Assembly (NCBI RefSeq): GCF_932276165.1
Contig: NC_063993.1
Location: 7,574,001-7,638,000, forward strand
Direction of reading: 5' to 3'
Origin: Plutella xylostella
Lineage: Eukaryota; Arthropoda; Insecta; Lepidoptera; Plutellidae
DNA: 64,000 nt
Below the pieces are notes generated by a model. It did not search any database. It had not been told where the DNA came from and was given only the letters and a program-made list of their open reading frames with translations. This document shows positions 57,901 through 63,702 of the stretch, in pieces; the stretch's first letter is position 1, and every line of letters starts with the position of its first letter. A program made the position numbers and the translations under genes.

Positions 57901-59858
57901 TGGTATAATTGATTTGCAATAGGTACATTGAACGTATCGTAAATGAAATTGATAAAGCAGGAAATTTTAACTTAATCAATTATGAACTTTCAAGTATACA
58001 AATATTCAGCTACATACCTTTGGTTGCCTTCGAAATTACAGTCAAAGTCCATTTTGCTTATTGTTAGGTAATTTAAAAAGCATATTAACATTGGAAAGCA
58101 ATAACCCATAACATCCGATAAAAAATATCAATGGTTGACAAAGATATTTATGACAACAAGCCAGCTGCGTATGCAGTTTTGCTCGCTAAAAAGTAATTAT
58201 AGAAAGCTATTGGGATGGTACACCCGAGTCTGCGATGTTCAATGGATGCTTTTTTTCAACAGTAGGTTTTTATCTGTTTTAATTTATATAACTTGGAGGC
58301 ATATATTTTATCATTATCTCTTTTTTTTTTCAGTACCCACCAAGTTCAGCCCCAGCGCAACATCTCTTCGTACATATAGGTGGTTCAGTGTCTTATGCAG
58401 ATCCTTTATTAGAGGTAAACACTTAAATAGTTTTCTTCTTAATTTTGTAATCGTTGTCACTTTCACATGCAAATTCAATTTAATTTTTTTTCTTCATATA
58501 GTACCTACTACTCACTTCAATATCATAATCTATGTATAGAATCATGTGTAATATCCCCAAACCTCCTGCTGAGCGTTTTAGCGTAATTTATCATATTAAA
58601 TTAAAATAAATAATGATAAATGTACATTAATAAAACTGTATTAACTATTTTCTTCTCGTTTCCAGTCCGTAGACGTGCAACAAATAAATGACAAATTCCC
58701 AGAGAAGAAGGGCGGTCTGAAGGAACTCTATGAGAAGGGACCTAGAAACGCGTTCTTCTTAGTGAAATTCTGGGCGGACCTCAACACTAGCAACTTAGAC
58801 GACCCCAGCGCCTTTTATGGCGTAACAAGTGTGTAAGTATCTTAAAATAATGATTGTGTTTAAATATATTGGTTTTTAAGATACTTATAACGAATTGTGT
58901 TAAATTAAAAGTTAATGAAAGAAGCGTCCTGTAGCCCTAGTACGGGGCGCATTTAAGACGTGTCATGAGTTTTGCATCGCGCTCACTCACATGGCTCACC
59001 GTCAAGAGCGAGCGCGGCGGAGAACTTTTGTCACGTCTTAATAGCGTCTCGTGCTACAGGGCCTAGAGTGATAATCAATAAAATCTTCCGGCACACCTTT
59101 AGCAGTCAGAGACTGACAGATAATGTGGCTTACTCTGGTGACAAACTCTAGTTCGAATCTGGTGTTTGTCGCCGAAATGCTAAGAATGAAAAGTATATGA
59201 AGAATGTAACATTGGTAGTTGAAAGGAACTGTGTACCAAAACATTAACTATGAAAATAAATGGTTAAACTAAACTCCCCTTTTTATTTCCAACTATAATT
59301 TTATATATTTTTCTGTTACAGCTATGAAAGCAATGAAAACATGACGATAACGTGCAGTACTAAAGTATGTTCGTTTGGAAAACAAGTCGTCGAGAAAGTC
59401 GAGACGGAGTATGCAAGATTTGAGGGTGGCCGCTTCGTATACCGCATCCATCGCTCACCAATGTGCGAATACATGGTCAACTTCATCCACAAACTCAAAC
59501 ACCTACCTGAAAAGTATATGATGAACAGTGTGCTAGAAAACTTCACCATACTTCAGGTGAGCACTATTTGATAGAAAGCAATGTCTAGATCTAGTAACTT
59601 TAGAGCAGAGGTTTTTCAAAAAAGGATCTTTTATGTTTTTTAAAATGTTTGCAAAATACTGTCTGCTGCTATCCACTGAATTCCGTTGAAATAGTAACTT
59701 TTAGCTTTTTTATTGCATCACTAATAATCATTCTTTTTTTTCAGGTGGTGACAAACAGAGATACTCAAGAGACATTATTATGTGCAGCGTTTGTGTTTGA
59801 AGTGTCGAACAGTGAGCACGGTGCGCAACATCATATCTATAGGCTCGTGAAAGACTGA
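12897..59858 (+). CDS. sd: Scalloped, TEA-domain transcription factor (TEAD), complete if exon 1 is right
   Basis: Ten coding exons: 12897-12930 (inferred), 47420-47547, 49003-49132, 53734-53864, 54994-55034, 57586-57763, 58334-58414, 58666-58832, 59322-59556 and 59745-59858. All phases match and give 412 aa (Drosophila Sd is 440). Order: an Ala/Gly-rich N-terminus ending DVGDASDDEK; a TEA DNA-binding domain (DAEGVWSPDIEQSFQEAL… to …LARRKLREIQAKLKV); a Pro/Gly linker; and a C-terminal YAP/Vestigial-binding fold from WEGRAIATHKLRLVEF to HHIYRLVKD. Sd is the nuclear DNA-binding partner of Yorkie in Hippo signalling and of Vestigial in wing fate. The Cys of SPMCEYM, the palmitoylated site in TEADs, and the Tyr of HHIYRLVKD are present. 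Identity is secure; only exon 1 is uncertain. Confidence 0.95.
12931..14040. other. sd intron 1, 5' portion
   Basis: Strongly AT-rich with many TTATTTAA-type words. No coding or repeat structure that I can define before the LINE at about 14.05 kb. Confidence 0.5.
14266..15405 (+). pseudogene. Reverse transcriptase ORF of truncated LINE
   Basis: About 380 codons with no internal stop. It contains the catalytic YxDD-type box as FADDTS and the upstream GVPQGSILGPFLF box. The N-terminal part of the RT and the endonuclease are missing, so it should not be mobile by itself. The clean frame suggests a recent insertion. Confidence 0.85.
15601..15628 (+). repeat. (TTGAAT)n LINE tail
   Basis: Four tandem copies of the hexamer at the 3' end of the LINE. 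Confidence 0.95.
15629..17514. other. sd intron 1 segment with GC-rich block 16,000-16,260
   Basis: No gene. The block at 16,000-16,260 (GCGGCGGTTTCAGCCGGTGC…, GCGCGACGCCGACGGCCGAC…) stands out in base composition and is a candidate conserved regulatory element. At 16,975-17,060 a short imperfect inverted repeat (GCAAGCGTAA… / …GCGCTTACGGAC) is present. The remainder is AT-rich. Confidence 0.35.
17523..18031. mobile_element. hAT-like MITE built of AATACCGGTATT repeats, 8-bp TSD
   Basis: Perfect ends TAGGGCATGCAATACCG / CGGTATTGCATGCCCTA. Flanking octamers ATTGTGCC are identical (17,515-17,522 and 18,032-18,039). The subterminal regions are packed with the self-complementary word AATACCGGTATT and GGGATCCC variants. 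Non-autonomous; 509 bp. Confidence 0.93.
18305..18514. mobile_element. MITE copy 1 (GGTATACTAAGCCGAAACC family)
   Basis: Inverted repeats GGTATACTAAGCCGAAACCT … AGGTTTCGGCTTAGTATACC, right end TTGCAACACCCTG followed by TA. The left terminus is partly eroded. Same family as 63519-63700. Confidence 0.85.
18718..19345 (-). repeat. LINE 3'-end fragment with (ACAAT)n tail, antisense
   Basis: ACAATACAATACAATATAAC TTTATTG… followed by …AGCGATCTCTTCCAGGCAAC is the reversed tail of a lepidopteran LINE. Similar material continues (CCAATGGCAGTGAGTTCCAC…) to about 19.3 kb. No intact ORF. Confidence 0.5.
19346..21759. other. sd intron 1 segment, no defined features
   Basis: No exon, transposon end or strong palindrome found. 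A somewhat GC-richer patch at 20,390-20,560 carries ATGAAGTTCACTTTGTGAGT, but the implied exon has the wrong phase for sd. Confidence 0.4.
21760..21914 (-). mobile_element. tRNA-derived SINE fragment
   Basis: On the minus strand the head reads GGAGCTGTGGTCGTGTAACG (A-box-like), then …GTGGTTTCCAATCCTGCC (B-box-like). This is the layout of a Pol III tRNA-derived SINE. The distal end is not resolved. Not a functional tRNA: no cloverleaf stem closure is evident. Confidence 0.5.
23190..23790. promoter_or_regulatory. GC-rich island in sd intron 1 with double TEAD motif
   Basis: About 600 bp of GC-rich, non-repetitive sequence in an AT-rich intron. It contains CATTCC-GCG-CATTCC (23,672-23,686). ORFs through it on both strands reflect composition and do not match a family. 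Likely a regulatory element; inference. Confidence 0.4.
23672..23686 (+). promoter_or_regulatory. Tandem TEAD/Sd binding motif, 3-bp spacer
   Basis: Two direct CATTCC half-sites separated by GCG. CATTCC is the core of the M-CAT/TEAD site, and direct repeats with a 3-bp gap are a known cooperative TEAD arrangement. It lies within the gene for this same factor. Confidence 0.4.
26222..26364. mobile_element. MITE copy 1 (GTCACTCTATA family)
   Basis: Left GACTACTCTATATTGAC pairs with right CATATAGAGTGACCCCCCC. The interior GCAATCGGCACATT…CGAGATAGAGTCGTGGC is found inverted in the copy at 40003. Confidence 0.6.
26365..30312. other. sd intron 1 segment with GC-rich patch 28,140-28,340
   Basis: No exon with matching phase. 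The patch at 28,140-28,340 (CCGCTGCAGCCTGCAAGCC…, CCCCGCCCCCTGCCTCTCGC…) is open in several frames because of its composition. It is unlike the surrounding AT-rich sequence and may be a conserved element. Confidence 0.35.
30315..30420 (-). repeat. LINE 3'-end fragment with (GAATA)n tail
   Basis: AGAATAGAATAGAATATCAT then TTTATTCAACGTAAAATTTT: an antisense retroelement tail like that at 3344. Confidence 0.45.
30428..30647. mobile_element. MITE copy A (CACTCACGGGCAATGAAAAA family)
   Basis: The left end CACTCACGGGCAATGAAAAA and right end TTTTCATTGCCCGTGAGTG are perfect inverted repeats, with TA on each side (30,426-27; 30,648-49). 220 bp, the best preserved copy. Confidence 0.9.
30648..33797. 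other. sd intron 1 segment, no defined features
   Basis: No exon or element recognised. Short ORFs (for example 30,898-31,131 and 32,375-32,665, plus) lack family or splice support. Confidence 0.4.
33798..34085 (-). repeat. LINE 3'-end fragment with (AAT)n tail, antisense
   Basis: (ATA)n at 33,798-33,814 followed by AACATTTATTTCAGGCATCA. On the minus strand this is a retroelement end TGATGCCTGAAATAAATGTT plus trinucleotide tail. Confidence 0.5.
34086..40002. other. sd intron 1 segment with scattered GC-rich patches
   Basis: GC-richer patches at about 35,400-35,450, 36,120-36,400 and 38,390-38,460. The patch at 36,173-36,401 is open for 76 codons and ends at TCGT|GTAAGTAAG in phase 1. It has no ATG, an in-frame TGA just upstream and no recognisable family, so I do not call an exon. 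Elsewhere nothing is seen. Confidence 0.35.
40003..40179. mobile_element. MITE copy 2 (GTCACTCTATA family)
   Basis: Left CCTGGAGGGTCGCTCTCATA, right AGAGAGTGACCCCCCCTGG. The interior contains CTCGTTCTATCAAATGTGCC then GATTGC, the inverted match to copy 1 at 26222. Confidence 0.65.
40180..42305. other. sd intron 1 segment, no defined features
   Basis: AT-rich and without exon, repeat end or notable palindrome that I can support. Confidence 0.4.
42314..43352. mobile_element. hAT-like element with 8-bp TSD, hosting a mariner fold-back
   Basis: Left end CATTGGTACTCAACCTTTTT, right end GCAGTTTGAGTATAGCGG. The octamer GTCTAGAT flanks both sides (42,306-42,313; 43,353-43,360). Near the ends are GGGCCGC-rich words (GCGGGCCGCAAGC, CGGCCCGCGGGCCGCAG) typical of hAT MITEs. 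The centre is the nested element 42460-43255. Confidence 0.9.
42460..43255. mobile_element. Mariner-like fold-back with inverted transposase fragments
   Basis: Ends TGTAAAAAGTACCTATCGGG and (right, reversed) TGTGTAAAAAGTATCGGGAT. Just inside each end, facing inward, is the same transposase tail: FEGDKINLDE on the minus strand at the left (~42,510-42,590) and its counterpart on the plus strand at the right (~43,130-43,200). Plus-strand 42,700-42,775 encodes MLTVFFDYRGVVHSEFLPES, the mariner catalytic-Asp block. It is disrupted by stops and rearranged, so it is non-functional. Confidence 0.75.
43361..47165. other. sd intron 1, 3' portion
   Basis: No gene. There is a small perfect palindrome, CATGGAAGTAA / TTACTTCCATG, at about 43,611-43,639. 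AT-rich otherwise, with some GC-richer sequence at 46,630-46,690. Confidence 0.4.
47166..47363 (+). mobile_element. Lep1-type non-autonomous Helitron
   Basis: Starts TCCTACTAATATTATAAATA and ends AAAAGCTAG. It is inserted between A (47,165) and T (47,364), the Helitron AT target. The interior has the recurrent lepidopteran wording (GTACGAGTATGTATGTTTGT, …TTTTTATCCCGGTATTTCC). It sits 56 bp before the acceptor of sd exon 2. Confidence 0.85.
47420..47547 (+). CDS. sd: sd exon 2 (N-terminal region)
   Basis: Acceptor TTTGTTGCAG|CG (AG at 47,418-47,419), donor GAGAAG|GTAAGC. It encodes SGALAAGTIASPWSAAAGAA, then DTNGSAADAKHLDVGDASDDEK. This parallels Drosophila Sd (GTIPSPW…, ADTNGS…, LDVGDMSDDEK). 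It is much more GC-rich than its flanks. Confidence 0.93.
47548..49002. other. sd intron 2
   Basis: A region after the donor repeats parts of nearby exon-like wording (CGGCCGCCGACGCC at about 47,818), but no exon is supported. Otherwise AT-rich. Confidence 0.4.
49003..49132 (+). CDS. sd: sd exon 3 (TEA domain, first half)
   Basis: Acceptor CATCCCCAG|GAC, donor TACG|GTGAGT, ending in phase 1. It encodes DLSAADAEGVWSPDIEQSFQ, then EALAIYPPCGRRKIILSDEG, then KMYG: TEA helix 1 and the start of helix 2, nearly invariant from fly to human. Confidence 0.98.
49133..53733. other. sd intron 3 with GC-rich blocks
   Basis: 4.6 kb. GC-rich blocks at about 50,440-50,500 and 51,300-51,700 (GCGGCGGCGGCGGCGCGCGC at about 51,330; GGGCGGGCCGCCCGCGCCCG at about 51,630). 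No coding potential by family or splice evidence. The second block could be a CpG-type alternative promoter; inference. Confidence 0.35.
53734..53864 (+). CDS. sd: sd exon 4 (TEA domain, second half)
   Basis: Acceptor TGATTTCAG|GA, donor AAAGTG|GTACGT. It encodes RNELIARYIKLRTGKTRTRK, then QVSSHIQVLARRKLREIQAK and LKV: helices 2-3, with the recognition helix VSSHIQVLARRK and basic residues that serve as the nuclear signal. Confidence 0.98.
53865..54993. other. sd intron 4
   Basis: AT-rich. A GC-richer stretch at 54,240-54,420 with a CATCATCATCAT run looks repeat-derived but I could not assign it. Confidence 0.35.
54994..55034 (+). CDS. sd: sd exon 5 (41-nt small exon)
   Basis: Acceptor TTTTTCAG|CAA, donor AAGA|GTAAGT. 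It encodes QFWQPGLQAGTSQ and two bases of D/E, matching Drosophila QFWQPGLQPSTSQD. The fly protein continues FYDYSIKPF, so an additional micro-exon between 55,035 and 57,585 is possible. The direct join gives SQDVKPF, as in vertebrate TEAD1. Confidence 0.95.
55560..55667. mobile_element. Degenerate right half of a CACTCACGGG-family MITE
   Basis: GGTAATTTGGTGTAAACATT then TTGTAAGTGTAACTATTTAA then TTGCTCGT closely follows the right half of the copy at 56,573-56,811 (AATTTGGTGTCAGTATTTTG…TTTGCTCGTGAGTG). The left half is not evident. Confidence 0.5.
55668..55729. repeat. Perfect 29-bp hairpin with 4-nt loop
   Basis: The left arm 55,668-55,696 (TAGAATTTTGTTAGTTATAC… ends …ACTGAAACG), loop AGTG and right arm 55,701-55,729 are exact reverse complements. 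Confidence 0.97.
55840..56104 (-). mobile_element. tRNA-derived SINE, antisense
   Basis: On the minus strand the head reads GGAGCGGTGGTAGCTCAGTC then GGGTAAGCGCCTCGCCTGCT, with a clear tRNA A-box (TAGCTCAGTCGG) and a weaker B-box (GAGGTACCGGCGC). A body follows with GGTGAAGGAAAACATCGTAA and TGGGCCAGCGTGGTGG, words repeated in lepidopteran SINEs. The 3' limit is approximate. Confidence 0.75.
56573..56811. mobile_element. MITE copy B (CACTCACGGGCAATGAAAAA family)
   Basis: Left CACTCACGGGCAATGAAAAA, right TTTCTTTGCTCGTGAGTG, TA on both sides (56,571-72; 56,812-13). Nested in the hAT-like element. Confidence 0.88.
57586..57763 (+). CDS. sd: sd exon 6 (Pro/Gly linker and start of YAP-binding domain)
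   Basis: Acceptor CATTTCCAG|TG, donor ACG|GTGAGT. It encodes VKPFPGPGYKGVPGVPGVGV, then PGGTDVAPPPPWEGRAIATH, then KLRLVEFSAFVEHPRDPDT. The collagen-like GxPG linker is lineage-specific; WEGRAIATHK.RL.EF begins the C-terminal beta-sandwich. Confidence 0.96.
57775..57895. repeat. SINE/LINE-related fragment at start of sd intron 6
   Basis: TCACCACTGCTGGGTCGCGG then …GAAGGAAGGGTTTAGGCCTA then GTCCACCATGCGGGCCCTGT is a phrase recurrent in lepidopteran retroelements and related to the SINE body at 55,840. Confidence 0.5.
58334..58414 (+). CDS. sd: sd exon 7
   Basis: A polypyrimidine tract and CAG|TAC, donor GAG|GTAAAC, 27 codons. It encodes YPPSSAPAQHLFVHIGGSVS, then YADPLLE. HLFVHIG…Y.DPLLE is conserved; the preceding PPSSAPA is an insertion relative to fly and human. 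Confidence 0.95.
58666..58832 (+). CDS. sd: sd exon 8
   Basis: Acceptor GTTTCCAG|TCC, donor AGTGT|GTAAGT, ending in phase 2. It encodes SVDVQQINDKFPEKKGGLKE, then LYEKGPRNAFFLVKFWADLN, then TSNLDDPSAFYGVTS. FPEKKGGLKEL and NAFFLVKFWADLN match vertebrate TEAD1 word for word. Confidence 0.98.
58926..59062. mobile_element. MITE in sd intron 8
   Basis: The left arm (TCCTGTAGCCCTAGTACGGG then GCGCATTTAAGACGTG) pairs imperfectly with the right arm (CACGTCTTAATAGCGTCTCG then TGCTACAGGGC). The interior GCTCACTCACATGGCTCACC is unpaired. The exact ends are uncertain. Confidence 0.65.
59322..59556 (+). CDS. sd: sd exon 9 (core of YAP/Vg-binding domain)
   Basis: Acceptor TGTTACAG|CTA, donor CTTCAG|GTGAGC. 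It encodes YESNENMTITCSTKVCSFGK, then QVVEKVETEYARFEGGRFVY, then RIHRSPMCEYMVNFIHKLKH and LPEKYMMNSVLENFTILQ. It contains the lipid-pocket Cys in SPMCEYM. Confidence 0.98.
59745..59858 (+). CDS. sd: sd exon 10 (C-terminus)
   Basis: Acceptor TTTTTTTCAG|GTG to TGA at 59,856-59,858. It encodes VVTNRDTQETLLCAAFVFEV, then SNSEHGAQHHIYRLVKD. The closing HHIYRLVKD strand contributes to the co-activator interface. Confidence 0.98.
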   Translation: MVTNRDTQETLLCAAFVFEVSNSEHGAQHHIYRLVKD

Positions 59859-61979
59859 ACATCAAGCCCTTCAGTTCTTTACATCGCACATTCATTTTCA
59901 CACTTTTCACGTATTTCACCTTCTTACCGAGGTGACGCACAAAATAACACGGAATTGGGACTTTATGTAATGTCGTCGTCAAATATTTCATTCAATGGGA
60001 GCCCCAATGCATAAAATGAAATATTTAATACTAACAAGCTAACAACAGTAATGTTATGATTACACGAAATAGCAAATGTGATCTGAATATTATGCTATAA
60101 GTATTTTTATAACAAAATGTTATTGTATAGCTCAATTTTTCATTTTAAGTTGGGCGTCAGATCAGAAGTCTAATGAAAAAGTTTTAAATGTAGATAATTT
60201 ACAATATTTTCAACCACATGTTGAATTTATTTTACATGAAATAATTGAATACTGTTCAAAAGTTTCTTGTATAGTAATGTGAGATAATAAGGAATAGAAA
60301 TGAATACACACAGTGCCTCTATAATTATGTTACATTAACATAAATTACTTGAGCATGCTTAGTCTCATCACTGTGTAGAAGATGCGACAGTGATTAGGCT
60401 AACATTTAGTAATAGGGTACCGTGAATCATAAATAGATCTTAGATAATAATAGACATAAGTGTCAACTAGAAGAGAAAAATTTCTTCTTACATTTTCACC
60501 TGGTAAATCTAAAGGTACAATTTGTTTATATAGTTTTTGTTCTATCATATCAAGTTTTGTTATTGATTGAAAGTGGCTGCTATTTAGAATTTAACTCAGC
60601 TATATTCGTTATTAGTTTACGGTATCTATCGATTGCTTTATTCATTTTTGGTAGGGTTACTAGCCACGAGTAGCCATTTTGATATTTTTATTACATTCTA
60701 CTTTAGTTTCGTAATATGTTTGATTGTCTTATGTTGTAATAATTATGGTCTTTGCCACATTCGTGATTAAGCTGCTGAAGCTATAAGATACATTGTACAT
60801 ATTTTGAAGAGATTGTACATACATATACTTACATTGAAAATCGTGTTCAAACTGTTCATGACGGGCATAGTTTGTCAGTTCGAAATTATATATATTTATA
60901 TATCAAAATTGTCTACAACTTCGTACGCGCCTAATGAAAACTTTTCTTTGACATCTTCATACCAATGACCCTTGGCAACTATGGTCTGTGCCGTTTCACA
61001 CGTCCTCCTCAATCCCTACACAATCATTGGATCATAATTATTTTGTCATAGGCCAGACCACTCTTACTTTCATCTATCAAAGTACAAAATGAGTGTCGAC
61101 ATGTAACTCGAAACGGCCTGCCGGTTATACCATAAGTATTTTATGTGGCAATGATTTGATCTCTCTTTTAGTCAAATATTTTTAGGGTCCTCCTGTCGAC
61201 GTTATACCCTGCGTGCATCTGCGCAGCGTTAAGTTTATGTGCATTAAATAGTATTTAGTTCCAAGACATGAGTAGGAAAATATTATCTTAGATAATAGTA
61301 AGAGTAAGAGATTTTTGTATTTATTTCATAGAGTTATATTAGATAATTGTAAAGTGCTTAGATTTAAGATTTTTTAATATGGCAATGGTCGTTCGGAATC
61401 TGCTAAAGCTGTCCCGTGGTACTTAAGTGATCGAACTTAATCTCTTGTTAGCTAATCGACAGTTAACTCACTGTTACTGATTTAGCAGAAGTATATTGTA
61501 CCTTCTCTTGAGATTATTTTTTATTTCAGTTTTGTGCGAGCAAAAGAGATCTGTTTACTTGTGATTCTTAATTTTAACTATGTACCTACCTACTCAAATG
61601 AGATTAATTTTTCTACATTCGACTCTTTTGCAATAAATCACTTACTTTTTGTTCAAAATTATATTAAAAACTTAGTATCTGTAAATAAACAACATGTTTT
61701 GTTAGTGCTAAGCGATTTCGCTTCAATAATGTTTCTCATATCGACAATCTGCCATATCAAGAGGAAAATATAAAGTTTCGTCAGCGGTGTTGTTGTAAAT
61801 CATTTGCACCATTATAATTATTTTAAATGTTTTTTTTTGCAAGATAACTTACTCTATAAAACATAAAAATATAGTAAATATATTACTTTTAGTAGTTTAC
61901 ATCATATATGTACAAGTATTCTTTGTATTGATATTTATCTATGTGCAATTGATTTCCTGCAAAACAAGCTGATACGGTG
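59859..61979 (+). other. sd: sd 3' UTR and downstream
   Basis: AT-rich and without coding sequence. The first AATAAA motifs after the stop are at 61,632-61,637 and 61,684-61,689; another pair (AATAAATAAA) is at 62,290 inside the next element. A 3' UTR of about 1.8 kb is plausible but not proven. Confidence 0.4.
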
Positions 61980-63047
61980 TAGCGTGTTTTGAAACTATAC
62001 AAGGCCAGAACGCACCCATAGTGTACTGGCACTGTATAGTTTCAAGTGAAAAATAATAATATTTTACTTGAAAATATACACGATTTGTGCGTACTAATCG
62101 CGTATACTTTCAAGTTGGGATTTTTTGAATCGTTCTTGAAAATATACATTGCTATTACGCACATTGCTTGATTGGCGTACTTGTCGCATATAATTTATAC
62201 CTACATGCTGATTCTGATTTACTTAACTATTTCGGTAAATGTACATGACTACAATTTACTTGTTCTGCCTGTCATACCTTTGGAATGTTAATAAATAAAG
62301 ATGAACAAGCTCTAATTTCATTGATAAATTGATATTTATAGCAATCATACTTGCAAGTAAGAATACTAATATCTTATTATTTATATGAATTAGTACAAGG
62401 TGTGACTGTTTGTTTTTTTATATATGAATTAAGAGTAATACCTATCACTCACGAGCAATGAAAAAGTTACAGTGACGATAGCTCCTGAACGGAAAAGACT
62501 AGCTTAATGACGCCGTCGGCAATATTATAGTAAATTTAACAGCGCATCAAAATATTATTAAGTATATTATAAATATTATTATAACCAACTAAAAACGTAA
62601 ATTTTGATAAATTCTAAATTAAATGTTTTTAAAAATTGAGGTCATTTGGTTTTGACATATTTCAACTTGGATTTATTGATTGCTCATAAATGTGTTACCC
62701 CATAGACATATTAGAGACATATTTTTCATCATGTTTTGGGGAGCCTACCCTATCTATCTATGGGTATTAAATATAAAATCCTACTGCCTGGTAACTAATC
62801 ACGTATAGTTTCAAGTGCTCGCATTGCCGTTTGGTACTTGAAAATATACACGATTAGTACGCAGTGGTAACTGCTGCAGTATATTTTCAAGCCATAATTT
62901 TGGCCTAACTTACTTGAAAATATACGCGATTAGTGCGTAATGGCCTTGTATACTTTCAAGTAAATCATGGCAATATTTTAATTTGAAAGTATACGTGAGC
63001 AGTCCCACCCTCTGCGTTCTGGCCTTGTATAGTTTCAAAACACGCTA
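61980..63047. mobile_element. DNA transposon (non-autonomous) with 5-bp TSD and subterminal repeat array
   Basis: Perfect ends TAGCGTGTTTTGAAACTATA… and …TATAGTTTCAAAACACGCTA, flanked by CGGTG on both sides (61,975-61,979; 63,048-63,052). The terminal repeat extends about 35 bp through CAAGGCCAGAACGCA. Inside, CTTGAAAATATAC or its reverse complement recurs at least eight times, often beside CGATTAGTGCGTA. No transposase. Carries a nested MITE. Confidence 0.88.
62446..62695. mobile_element. MITE copy C (CACTCACGGGCAATGAAAAA family), diverged
   Basis: The left end CACTCACGAGCAATGAAAAA differs by one base from copy A. The right end ATTGCTCATAAATGTG is eroded. The interior AACTAAAAACG and TCATTTGGTTTTGACAT parallels copy B. 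Confidence 0.75.
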
Positions 63048-63518
63048 CGGTGTACAGTATTTTGAAAAAATATTACGTTAAAGATTTGTATGAAAATTTA
63101 ATTATATTGTCTTCTTAAAATATTTTGTCTTATTTATAATCACCCCTAACTACCCAGACAGATAATTTAAAGTTATATACCTAGGTATGCATACACTTAC
63201 AACCCCTCTTTTTCTGTTGAGGGTTACTTACCCTCTTTGGGAATGAAGGGAAAAAATATGATGAAGCGCCGAAGTAACTAAAAAGATAAGCGAGTTAACT
63301 AATACACTTAATATTTTTTTAAGTGAAAACAAATTCACATCGTAACTCATTTCAAATATTTTAATCTTCTGATACCAAAAAGTAATTACGTCGGGTATTA
63401 TCTAGAATTAAAGTTAAGCAAAAGATAATCCCTCATGTACTCGTGTATGAATACCAGACCTGAGCAAGTTAGGAAATATTTGAAATAAAGTACTTAAAAT
63501 TTTGCATTCGGGCACATA

Positions 63519-63700
63519 CAGGGTGTTGCAAAATTGGTATACTAAGCCGAAACCTACATGTGCAGCATGGTATATCTAAGTTTCTATTGAAAATGTTTTT
63601 TTTTTCGCGAATTTTCAAATTCTGATTTCAGTTTCAGGCTTAGATATACAATGCTGCACATGTAGGTTTCGGCTTAGTATACCCTTTTTGCAACACCCTG
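63519..63700. mobile_element. MITE copy 2 (GGTATACTAAGCCGAAACC family), complete
   Basis: Ends CAGGGTGTTGCAAAATTGGT and AGTATACCCTTTTTGCAACA then CCCTG; TA on both sides (63,517-18; 63,701-02). Long inverted repeats share GGTATACTAAGCCGAAACCT and ATGTGCAGCATGGTATATCT. Confidence 0.92.
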
Positions 63701-63702
63701 TA

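Noticed and set aside
58135..58539. 134-codon plus-strand ORF
   Set aside because: It runs across sd exon 7 in a different frame from the real Sd reading frame; low-complexity Phe/Leu/Ile composition from AT-rich introns.
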